A DNA stretch of 64,000 bases from Litoreibacter meonggei (GTDB lineage: Bacteria; Pseudomonadota; Alphaproteobacteria; Rhodobacterales; Rhodobacteraceae): positions 671,561-735,560 of the forward strand of contig NZ_RCCE01000002.1 of the NCBI RefSeq assembly GCF_003663885.1, written 5' to 3'. The notes below the pieces were generated by a model. The model saw nothing but the letters and a program-made list of their open reading frames with translations. It made no database searches and had not been told where the DNA came from. Made by a program: the position numbers and the translations under genes. Below are positions 45,348-53,491 of the stretch, one piece after another (position 1 is the first letter of the stretch; every line of letters begins with the position of its first letter).

Positions 45348-47372
45348 ATGTTTACAATTACACCTATTGGGTCGTGCCGTATCACGACACCGCTACGTCG
45401 TGGCCAATCTGTCCACGGGTTCAATCTGAATATGGACCGTTGCTACGGATATTGTCATTCACCTGCCGAGGCAGTCCAGATGGTCCGCTTCATGCAAGGG
45501 TCAGCCGATATTCCTCATGATGTTTGGCCACTTGTGTCGCGGAAACATAAACTGGCGACTATCGCCGCCAACGATCACGCCGCATCAGACCTATATGTCG
45601 TCGAACTTGCTTCTGCCAAACAGGTCACCATTGATGGTGTGTCAATACAGCTGAACTATCTGAACGCCACCTTCCCTGACTTCTTCGCGGACACCGAGCG
45701 CGCGCAATCGTTTTGGGCGCTTGCGGAAACTGGTGATCTTGCTGACATGGCAGCGTTTCTGGAGCAGGAATGGTCAGCAACGCCGCAACAACAATCGGAA
45801 GCATTAACGCTCGCCAAGTTGCAGTTGCGGTTCGTCACCCGTGAAGGGTTGCGGCAGGATATCAAAACGCTCACCGAGATGTTGCCGGACGTGCTGTTTG
45901 TCTCGCATGTAGATGCCTGCAAAAATGACGGGCAACCCATCCGCTCGCGGTCGAACTTCATTCAACTGGTCGCGGAAGAAGTCCAAAACGCTGGATGCAA
46001 ATTTTACAACCCGACTGACCTGATGGCAGAGTTCGGACAGGCCGCCGCAATTGAAGACGAGAGCGCCGGGCTTGCACATTTTACCGATACATTTGCGCAT
46101 GGGCTGATGGACGACTGGATGCGTCGGGTCATCGCCCCCAAGACGGACCATGCAATCAAAGCAGGTGCGCTTGAAGTCATCGACCGTCATCTGCACCCAC
46201 AGATTTTGACCGCCTGCGAAAATGGTCAGCTTGCCAGCGCCACCACTCGTTTGCACGAGCTGTCAAAAGACGGGGTCAACGTAGACACGCTATTGGATAC
46301 AGCAATAGAGGCACGCGCACGCGCGCAAACAGACTTCATAAATGCCACCTTGCCAAACGCCTATAAGATGAGCGCCGACGAGCGCGTCCAGCTTGTGCTT
46401 GAAGCCAGCGAACTTGGCCTATTTGACGAGGCCATTAAATTGGCGGAAGCGCTGGAAAACGGGCTTTCAGCTCTGCCTCTCCACGTTCTGATGCGGGTCG
46501 GCGATCTTGCAAATCAAACTGGAAACATCAACGCGGCGATCCAATCCTACCTCGCGGCAGCAAAACACGGCCAAAGCCGCGCGTGCGACGAGTTGGCGGA
46601 CCTGTCGATTTCGCAAGAAATTGACGTTCTGGCCGACATGACAACTGACCAACGGGCAGATTTTCTGTCGCAAACGTCCCCCGCTGCCAGACTTCAAATC
46701 CTGCAGCTGAATGGCGCTTCGTTTACCGAAGCCGTATCACTGTCAACTTCCTCGAAAGATGCCGAAGAGACTATTGCTCATTTGGCGGGCACTCACGGGA
46801 TTGGTTATGCGGCCGAGGTTCTTGCCTGCTGGCGCGAGCATCAGGGCACAGATCGCGTCACCGATGCGGCCCTCGTCTCTACGTTGAACGACTGGGTCTC
46901 AACCGCGCTTAACTTCGAAGAGCGCATTGATCAAATCCACGGTTTGAACGCAGTTTTGTATGCCGCACCGCGCCATCAGCCTGCCCGCGTTGCGATGCAG
47001 AGTTTGCGTAAGGAGCTTGCGCTGCTTATCCGTGCAGCGGGTAAAGAGGGTGACATCGACGCTCTGGATGCGCTGTCAATCGACGCCGCGGCCCTTACAA
47101 CCGAGTTGCCGGAGCTTGACCTGTGGCGAGCCAGACTGCGCTTTGGTCTTGGCGAATACAAGACCGCCATTCAACTTGGGAAAGCTGCGGCGGCATTCCT
47201 GCCAGAAAAGATCAATGTGTGGGTCTTGTTGATGCGTGCTGCGACCAAGGCACAGTACTCTGTAGAAGCCGTTGAGTTCGCAAGGAAAGTTATTGACCTC
47301 ACATGCTCTGAAACGGAAGCATTGAAGTCAGAGGCAGAAGCCGTCCTGCATTCCAATTTGGCTGGAGCTTAA
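45348..47372 (+). CDS. GSC-motif N-terminal / helical-repeat protein of the capsule locus
   Basis: A 674-residue protein I cannot assign firmly. Residues 1-250 open with MFTITPIGSCRITTPLRRG, an N-terminal Gly-Ser-Cys/Arg pattern like GSCFA/SGNH-type or WcbI-like capsule proteins, with later DVLFVSHVDACKNDG and AGLAHFTDTFAHGLMD (an Asp/His pair that could complete a catalytic set). From about residue 300 on it is alpha-helical, resembling degenerate TPRs (AIKLAEALENGLSALPLHVL; GEYKTAIQLGKAAAAFLPEK). There is no signal peptide. A role in modifying or organising the polysaccharide, perhaps acyl transfer, is inferred from context only. Confidence 0.6.
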   Translation: MFTITPIGSCRITTPLRRGQSVHGFNLNMDRCYGYCHSPAEAVQMVRFMQGSADIPHDVWPLVSRKHKLATIAANDHAASDLYVVELASAKQVTIDGVSIQLNYLNATFPDFFADTERAQSFWALAETGDLADMAAFLEQEWSATPQQQSEALTLAKLQLRFVTREGLRQDIKTLTEMLPDVLFVSHVDACKNDGQPIRSRSNFIQLVAEEVQNAGCKFYNPTDLMAEFGQAAAIEDESAGLAHFTDTFAHGLMDDWMRRVIAPKTDHAIKAGALEVIDRHLHPQILTACENGQLASATTRLHELSKDGVNVDTLLDTAIEARARAQTDFINATLPNAYKMSADERVQLVLEASELGLFDEAIKLAEALENGLSALPLHVLMRVGDLANQTGNINAAIQSYLAAAKHGQSRACDELADLSISQEIDVLADMTTDQRADFLSQTSPAARLQILQLNGASFTEAVSLSTSSKDAEETIAHLAGTHGIGYAAEVLACWREHQGTDRVTDAALVSTLNDWVSTALNFEERIDQIHGLNAVLYAAPRHQPARVAMQSLRKELALLIRAAGKEGDIDALDALSIDAAALTTELPELDLWRARLRFGLGEYKTAIQLGKAAAAFLPEKINVWVLLMRAATKAQYSVEAVEFARKVIDLTCSETEALKSEAEAVLHSNLAGA

Positions 47373-47375
47373 GCA

Positions 47376-49325
47376 ATGCAACAGCTATCTCAAATACTCA
47401 ACTTCGCAGCAGATGCACCGGCATTTCCAAGGGCTTTTTCGGAAGAAGTGAATGAAGTGAGCCGGTCTATGATTAGCCCGGAGACCGCCAAGAAAGTCTA
47501 TCAGAAGCTAAAGCCGCTGCTCAAAGATTATCGCGCAAATCAGAACATCGCAATTGCCTGCGGTTTGTTGCTGGAAAAACAACGCCATGAAAGTGGAATG
47601 CGCGGCATGTGGGACGAGCTTCGCAACTTGTATCCCGATGACCTGACCGCACTGCGAATGCTGATGCGTTGGTATCGTCGTGAACAAAACACGGCAGCGG
47701 GTATCGAGCAAATCCACAAAATGTTCCCCGAGAGTTGGCACAGCCTAGAGCAGGCCAACAAAGCCATTCTTGGATTGGGCGAGCTTAAGGCCTGGGATGA
47801 AATCGACCGGATCATGTCGACAATTCTGGTTCTGCATTCCGAAGACCGGGCAGTCCGGATGAAATACGTCAAAATTCTCAAGGAACAGTCTCGGTTTGTT
47901 GACGCGACGCATGTCGCTTTAAATGTCGAGGATCAGGACAAAATGGGGCAAGCGTCCCAAGAGCTTCTTGGTTCGGTTGCCCGGTGCGCCGACACATTGG
48001 AAAAGCACAACCGCACCGACGCGGTCGACGCGATCACTGACATCATCGCTTTGGCCGATGCGCCGCGCGCGTTTACCAAGTCAGATCGCGTTGTCTTCTT
48101 TACCGGCCAGCTTGGCACTGGCGGCGCGGAGCGTCAAATGACCCGCATCGCCTGCGCCTACCAAGATCGTAACGACAAGGCACAGCCACTCGGCATTGCA
48201 CCGAAGGTTTGGGTTAAACATGCCACCGCGTCCAGCGGCGCGGACTTTTACCTGCCGCAACTGAACGAAGCAGGTGTCTCTACAAGCGTGCTATCTGAAA
48301 TGGCAGAGATTCCGGTGGGAGCCCTTGAAGGCCTTTCCAACGACTTGAAAGAACTTCTGGAATTGTTGTCCCCTGACGTTCTGCGTCACACATGCTTGCT
48401 GTACTCGATGTTTCGTGACGATCAGACTGATGTCGCCTACCTGTGGCAAGATGGCGGGATCGTTCAATCCGCGATAGCAGCCGTTCTGGCCGGTGTCCCG
48501 CGCATTGTGACATCCTTCCGTGGGCTTCCGCCTAACCTAAGGCCGAACCTGTTCAGGGACGAATTGCCGATCCTTTACGCAGCGCTTGCCCGCCTGCCCC
48601 ATGTCACGTTTACAGCCAACAGCCAAAAAGCGGCCACGGCCTATGAAGAATGGCTTTCCCTAGCGCAAGGCACGGTTATCGTGGTGCCGAATGCCATTCC
48701 CGCAGTTCTGCCCGATGGTGACGACACCGATCACGTGTATTGGTCCGAGATCGTCGACGCATCCGACGCATGCACAAAGACCGTTCTGGGCGTGTTCCGG
48801 TTCGACCAAAATAAACGCCCGCTCGAATGGATCACCGCTGCGGCGCGCTCCATCGAGAAACGTGATGACACTCGGTTTGTCATGCTCGGCAGTGGTGCGC
48901 TTTTTGGCGACTGCGCTGCGCTAATCGAAGAACTGGGTCTTTCAAACCGCATCTTCCTTGCTGGCATTCGCAGCAAGGTTGGGTTTTACATGCACCGCGC
49001 CGACTTGCTGGTGCATCTTGCAAAAATGGAAGGCCTGCCAAACGTACTGATCGAGGCCCAACTTGCAGGGACCCCAGTGCTGGCGACCCCAGCCGGCGGC
49101 ACGGACGAGGTCGTTTCTGACGGTGTCACAGGACACATATTGTCAGCATCTGACATTTTGCCAGAGGCCGAACTAGACGAAACACTTGAACATCTGTTAG
49201 CCGATGATGACGAGCTCGCGCGACTTGGTGCCGCCGCAATGGCGCAATCCGGCGATCGCTTTTCTGTCGAAACAATTCTCGGTCGTACCACCGAGATCTT
49301 TAACGCCCTAAGTCTGGATAGCTAA
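47376..49325 (+). CDS. GT4 glycosyltransferase with long N-terminal domain
   Basis: A 649-residue protein. About residues 1-220 are helical and TPR-like (SYKKL-type repeats such as ETAKKVYQKLKPLLKDYRAN), with no known motif. From about 245 it is a family-4 glycosyltransferase: FFTGQLGTGGAERQMTRIA is the N-terminal Rossmann nucleotide-binding loop, and MHRADLLVHLAKMEGLPNVL followed by EAQLAGTPVLATPAGGTDE is the C-terminal donor-binding block with the EX7E-like pair. Likely builds the capsular polymer repeat unit at the cytoplasmic face. Confidence 0.85.
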   Translation: MQQLSQILNFAADAPAFPRAFSEEVNEVSRSMISPETAKKVYQKLKPLLKDYRANQNIAIACGLLLEKQRHESGMRGMWDELRNLYPDDLTALRMLMRWYRREQNTAAGIEQIHKMFPESWHSLEQANKAILGLGELKAWDEIDRIMSTILVLHSEDRAVRMKYVKILKEQSRFVDATHVALNVEDQDKMGQASQELLGSVARCADTLEKHNRTDAVDAITDIIALADAPRAFTKSDRVVFFTGQLGTGGAERQMTRIACAYQDRNDKAQPLGIAPKVWVKHATASSGADFYLPQLNEAGVSTSVLSEMAEIPVGALEGLSNDLKELLELLSPDVLRHTCLLYSMFRDDQTDVAYLWQDGGIVQSAIAAVLAGVPRIVTSFRGLPPNLRPNLFRDELPILYAALARLPHVTFTANSQKAATAYEEWLSLAQGTVIVVPNAIPAVLPDGDDTDHVYWSEIVDASDACTKTVLGVFRFDQNKRPLEWITAAARSIEKRDDTRFVMLGSGALFGDCAALIEELGLSNRIFLAGIRSKVGFYMHRADLLVHLAKMEGLPNVLIEAQLAGTPVLATPAGGTDEVVSDGVTGHILSASDILPEAELDETLEHLLADDDELARLGAAAMAQSGDRFSVETILGRTTEIFNALSLDS

Positions 49326-50339
49326 ATGAGAACCGTTTTCGTAACCGGCACTGCTGGCTTCATTGGCTTTCACCTCGCCAAACACTTGTTGGACGAGGGC
49401 TTCGCCGTTGTAGGCTTTGACGGCCTGACTGACTACTATGATGTGGAGTTAAAGAAAAAGCGCCACGCAATCCTTGAGAAGAACCCGAACTTCCGCGCCC
49501 ATATTGGCATGCTGGAAGACAACGCCTTTCTGTCACGGGTCGTAGCCGAAGCCAAGCCGGACGTGATCGTCCACCTCGCCGCACAAGCTGGCGTGCGCTA
49601 CAGCCTGGAAAACCCTCGCGCCTATATTGACACCAACCTGACAGGCACCTTCAATTTGATGGAAGCCGCGCGCGAATTGGAAGTGGGGCATCTTCTTATG
49701 GCTTCGACCTCTTCGGTTTATGGCGGCAACACACAAATGCCGTTCGAGGAAACCCAGAAAACCGAATTGCCTTTGACGTTGTACGCCGCGACCAAAAAGG
49801 CAAACGAAGGAATGGCCCATTCCTATTCGCATCTGTGGCACATCCCGACGACGATGTTCCGGTTCTTCACAGTCTATGGCCCCTATGGTCGTCCCGATTT
49901 GGCGTTGTTCAAATTCGTTCGCGCGGCGCTCGCTGACGAACCTATTGACGTCTACAACCACGGCAAAATGGCGCGTGACTTCACCTATGTCGACGACCTT
50001 GTCCACTCCATCCGTTTGCTGATCGATGCTGTTCCACCAAAACCTGACGCGGGCGAGGAGACCATTCCCGGCGATAGCCTAAGCCCCGTCGCGCCATTTC
50101 GGACGATGAATATCGGCAACGGAACACGTGTTCCGCTGATGGAGTTCATTTCCGAAATCGAAGACGCGCTTGGTCAGCCAATCAAGAAGAATATGATGGA
50201 AATGCAAAAGGGCGACGTGCCGGGCACGTGGGCCAATACTGATCTTCTGGAAACACTGACTGGTTACCGTCCCAACACCTCGACGAAAGAAGGCATCCGC
50301 CGGTTCGTTGAGTGGTATCGCGAATACTATTCCGTCTAA
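49326..50339 (+). CDS. UDP-glucuronate 4-epimerase-like NAD-dependent epimerase
   Basis: A 337-residue SDR-extended epimerase. N terminus VFVTGTAGFIGFHLAKHL is the NAD loop; catalytic Ser-Tyr-Lys are in MASTSSVYGGN and LYAATKKANEGM. The region GLTDYYDVELKKKRHAIL is characteristic of the UDP-glucuronate 4-epimerase (LspL/CapI) subgroup, which makes UDP-galacturonate. Its ATG comes directly after the preceding TAA. Confidence 0.92.
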   Translation: MRTVFVTGTAGFIGFHLAKHLLDEGFAVVGFDGLTDYYDVELKKKRHAILEKNPNFRAHIGMLEDNAFLSRVVAEAKPDVIVHLAAQAGVRYSLENPRAYIDTNLTGTFNLMEAARELEVGHLLMASTSSVYGGNTQMPFEETQKTELPLTLYAATKKANEGMAHSYSHLWHIPTTMFRFFTVYGPYGRPDLALFKFVRAALADEPIDVYNHGKMARDFTYVDDLVHSIRLLIDAVPPKPDAGEETIPGDSLSPVAPFRTMNIGNGTRVPLMEFISEIEDALGQPIKKNMMEMQKGDVPGTWANTDLLETLTGYRPNTSTKEGIRRFVEWYREYYSV

Positions 50340-50342
50340 CCC

Positions 50343-51137
50343 ATGACTTTAACCCAACATATCACTCCACCAAGCGCGTTCACGAGGATTGCAGTTTTGA
50401 TGGAACGGGAACGCAAAACGCGTTTTTCCGGAGGTAAGTTGGGCTATCTTTGGGCTTATATTACGCCGGTTGTCTGGATCGCGCTGATTGTGGCGTTGTT
50501 TTGGGTTCTTCAACGAACCCCGCCCATCCACGTCAGGGCAGAAATTTTCATTGCGACGGGCATTTTACCCTATTTGATTTTTCGACAAACTGTGACGTCG
50601 CTTAGCCGCACATTGGCCGCAAGCCGTTACATGCGGTATCTTCGTCCGGTTTCGAACAACGACATCATGCTGGCCACCATGCTGCTGGAGGTGCTTCATA
50701 TGTTGACCTCTGCCGCGTTGATCTTCGGAGGCGTTACACTGCTGTTTGGCGACCCGCCGCCAGAGTCTGTGCAGGGTGTCGTCTTTAGTCTGGCCCTTGC
50801 TTGGGGTATCGGTTGTGGTGTTGGACGGTTCGTCGCGGCGGCGGGGCTGCTTAGCGATGCGTTCTCGCGCGCGGTTCCATTGATATTGCGGCCTCTTTTC
50901 TGGCTGTCAGGCATTTTCTACACCGCGACAGATCTGTCTAAAGAAGTACAAGACATCCTTTGGTACAGCCCTTTCCTTCACATCACGGAACTGGTCCGTG
51001 AGTCATATTTCTTGGGCTACACGTCCCCAATTGCATCAGTTTGGTATCCCATTGCCGTGGCTGCGGGCTTCTTTCTCGCATCCGTCCCTCTGGAGATGTT
51101 TGCAACGCGGAGGCGCATCATGCGTGGCCGGTTGTGA
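50343..51137 (+). CDS. capsule ABC transporter permease (KpsM-like)
   Basis: A 264-residue ABC-2 type permease with six membrane segments, like KpsM/Wzm-type capsular polysaccharide exporters. Segments such as KLGYLWAYITPVVWIALIVA and PLFWLSGIFYTATDLSKEVQ are typical of the family. It exports finished lipid-linked polymer across the inner membrane. Its stop overlaps the GTG of the ATPase gene. Confidence 0.9.
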   Translation: MTLTQHITPPSAFTRIAVLMERERKTRFSGGKLGYLWAYITPVVWIALIVALFWVLQRTPPIHVRAEIFIATGILPYLIFRQTVTSLSRTLAASRYMRYLRPVSNNDIMLATMLLEVLHMLTSAALIFGGVTLLFGDPPPESVQGVVFSLALAWGIGCGVGRFVAAAGLLSDAFSRAVPLILRPLFWLSGIFYTATDLSKEVQDILWYSPFLHITELVRESYFLGYTSPIASVWYPIAVAAGFFLASVPLEMFATRRRIMRGRL

Positions 51138-51826
51138 TCACGCTGGAAAACGTCAGCCTGCTGAAGCCCGGCTTCCGCAAGCGCGAGACTATTTTGCAAG
51201 ACGCAAACACGGTTTTTGAATCCGGCGAACGCGTAGGGATACTCGCGGCGCCCGGGACCGGAAAGTCGTCGCTCGCGCGGTTGTTTGCCGGCATTGACAA
51301 ACCAGACCGCGGCGCGGTGCGCCAAATTGGCAGGGTCAGTTGGCCGATTGGATTTGCGGGCTTCCTTCATCCGAACCTGACCGTGCCAGAAAACATCAAC
51401 AACTTCGCGAGACTTGTGGGGATAGCTCCCGATGCGGTGATTGCGTTTTGTCGCGATGTGTTCGGGCTTGAATATGGCCCGAAGAAGATGATGCACGATT
51501 TATCTCCAACCCAGCGCGCGCTGTTGGCATATGCGTGTGCCTTGTCGGTCGAAGGTCCGGCAACGTGGATCGCGGATGAGACGATCACCATTGGTGAACC
51601 CGGTGACCGTAAGGTTTGTGACGAGGTGCTGGCAGAACGGCTCAAGATCGGCGGGCTGGTGTTTTTGTCACGCAACGCACGCCAACTGACAAAGTACTGC
51701 GATAGATTTCTTGTTCTCATCAACCAGCAGCTGGTACCATGTAATGACCTTGCAGTTGCGCAAGAGGCACTCAACTTGTCAAAATTGACGCCTCAGGAGC
51801 TGGAAATGAGGTGCGGGCATGTCTAA
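51134..51826 (+). CDS. capsule ABC transporter ATP-binding protein (KpsT-like), atypical
   Basis: A 230-residue ATPase. GTG at 51134 overlaps the permease TGA; the longer ATG frame from 51041 lies inside that gene. Walker A is ILAAPGTGKSSLARLFAG and Walker B ATWIADETITIGEPG, a KpsT-like form. The ABC signature is DLSPTQRALLAYA in place of a glycine-containing S(S/G)GM/Q, and the switch position reads VFLSRNARQLTKYCDRFL with Arg where His is usual. The family call is firm; the efficiency of ATP hydrolysis is open. Confidence 0.86.
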   Translation: MITLENVSLLKPGFRKRETILQDANTVFESGERVGILAAPGTGKSSLARLFAGIDKPDRGAVRQIGRVSWPIGFAGFLHPNLTVPENINNFARLVGIAPDAVIAFCRDVFGLEYGPKKMMHDLSPTQRALLAYACALSVEGPATWIADETITIGEPGDRKVCDEVLAERLKIGGLVFLSRNARQLTKYCDRFLVLINQQLVPCNDLAVAQEALNLSKLTPQELEMRCGHV

Positions 51827-53156
51827 CTCTAAACCAATCGGCGAGACTGAAGACGAGCGCATAAAGGCCTGGCGGGCCGAGCGTGCACGTATCGCCGAAG
51901 CTGACAAAGCACAGCGCATCGCTCAAAAACAGACCGAACAGGTGCAATCTACTCAGGCGATAAAGCAAGATCAGAGAACCGAGGCATTAGCCCTGTTGTC
52001 ATCCGTGCAGCCAGATACAATCTACGGCCCCGCTGCCACTAGTAATACCGCGCACAAACCCGGCCTCTTCGCCGGGCTCGGAAATCGGGCGCTGTTTCTC
52101 GCTATGGTTGTTGCGCCGGTACTCCTTGTGGCCTTCTACCTTATTGCTGTGGCAACCCCGCTTTACGAAGCACGGTCTGTCATCGCGATTACCAAACCGG
52201 CAGAATCCGGGAACGCGTCCCGTTCCGGCTTGCTGGGCGGCGTCCAAGGGCCATCGAATTTGTCCGAAGTCTTCCGAGCCCACTCCTATGTTCAGAGTCA
52301 GGCTTTGATGGACGCCCTGGAATCCGAATTGGGTCTTATCACAGAATTTAGTGGCCCCGCTATCGACCCTTTAAAACGCCTGCGCACTATCCCTGCTCTA
52401 TCGATGAGCAAGAGCGCGCAGTTTGGGCGGTATGTGGAGTCGTCAGTCGACATCCAGAGCGGGCTTTTGACCCTCTATGTGCGCGCGCCGAGCGATGCTC
52501 AGGCGATTTCCGTTTCGCAGGCGGTTCTGCAGAACACCGAGGAACAGGTGAATTCTTTAGGGCAGCAGGTGTTTAATCAGCGCCAAGCGCATGCGACCAG
52601 CGTGCGCGAGGCCGCTGAACAACAAGTCGCCGAAGCACAAGCCGCGCTTGTTGCGCTGCAGATCAAGTACCAAGAGGTCGATCCCCGAAATCGCGTCGAA
52701 AGCATTTATACGACAATTCGGGATTTGGAGGCCGAAGCCCTCAAGCTGAACAACGAGGTTCAGAAAGCCGAAATTGCAGGTATCGGCGACAGCCAGCAAA
52801 CGCAGCAAACCGTGGCGCTGGAGGCTCGTATCAGACAGCAGATTATCGACGAGCGCGCGCGTCTCGTTGCTCCGGATGACGCACCAACAGGATCGCTCAA
52901 CACGCTGCTGATGGAATACGAACTGGCCACCTTGGAATTGGGCCTTGCACGTGACGCAGTTCAGACCGCGCTGAAATCGCAAGCCGAAGCCGGACGCGAA
53001 GCCGCCCTCAACCGGAGCCTGTTTCAAGTCGTTGTCCCCCCGAGAACAGCCCAGACCGCAGTTTACCCTAGGATACCCGGAACTCTCGCTTTGGTACTGA
53101 TCATTTGTCTTGCTCTGTTCTCAGCGGTAACAATGTTCCGCGCTGCGAGAACCTGA
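51819..53156 (+). CDS. KpsE-like capsule export inner-membrane protein
   Basis: A 445-residue PCP-type protein. The first 80 residues are charged and cytoplasmic (RAERARIAEADKAQRIAQK), a membrane helix follows (ALFLAMVVAPVLLVAFYLIA), then a periplasmic domain with coiled coil (QRQAHATSVREAAEQQVAEA) and a C-terminal helix (IPGTLALVLIICLALFSAVT). This two-helix plan matches KpsE/BexC/CtrB, which link the KpsMT transporter to the outer-membrane KpsD. No kpsD-like gene is in the window. It overlaps the ATPase gene by eight bases. Confidence 0.9.
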   Translation: MSNSKPIGETEDERIKAWRAERARIAEADKAQRIAQKQTEQVQSTQAIKQDQRTEALALLSSVQPDTIYGPAATSNTAHKPGLFAGLGNRALFLAMVVAPVLLVAFYLIAVATPLYEARSVIAITKPAESGNASRSGLLGGVQGPSNLSEVFRAHSYVQSQALMDALESELGLITEFSGPAIDPLKRLRTIPALSMSKSAQFGRYVESSVDIQSGLLTLYVRAPSDAQAISVSQAVLQNTEEQVNSLGQQVFNQRQAHATSVREAAEQQVAEAQAALVALQIKYQEVDPRNRVESIYTTIRDLEAEALKLNNEVQKAEIAGIGDSQQTQQTVALEARIRQQIIDERARLVAPDDAPTGSLNTLLMEYELATLELGLARDAVQTALKSQAEAGREAALNRSLFQVVVPPRTAQTAVYPRIPGTLALVLIICLALFSAVTMFRAART

Positions 53157-53491
53157 TCTAAAATCGAGCGGAAGAATTTTTGGGAAACTCTTGCATTACA
53201 CAATAAAATCAACACTCTAACTTCGCTCTGTCAAAAAATTGCAAGCTGCATAGCGTCGTGACTTTGCCTGTATAAACCGGGTCAAGATTTCAATCGCAGT
53301 TCACCCAACAGATGCCGCGTTCATGCCCAGAATTGAACGCATTTGCAGTTAATAACTCCTTAACAATCGACTCATTCGAAGGCAGCTGCTGGCCCAAGAT
53401 TGCGCATAGGATTGGATCGAGACTGTCTCGACCGCGCGCTTGATTTGCATGGCAACGTACCTTGGAAACCAAAAAATAAGGTGTACGACAC
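53157..53491. other. control region upstream of the RTX gene
   Basis: A 335-base gap without genes. It contains the CtrA-like box at 53348-53364. An AAGGTG ribosome-binding site at about -13 precedes the RTX start. No clear terminator for the capsule operon was found, so part of the RTX message could come from read-through. Confidence 0.55.
53348..53364. promoter_or_regulatory. CtrA-like box upstream of the RTX gene
   Basis: GTTAATAACTCCTTAAC fits TTAA-N7-TTAAC and differs from the capsule copy (43831-43847) at two positions, both in the spacer. Centred 136 bases before the RTX start. Confidence 0.6.
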
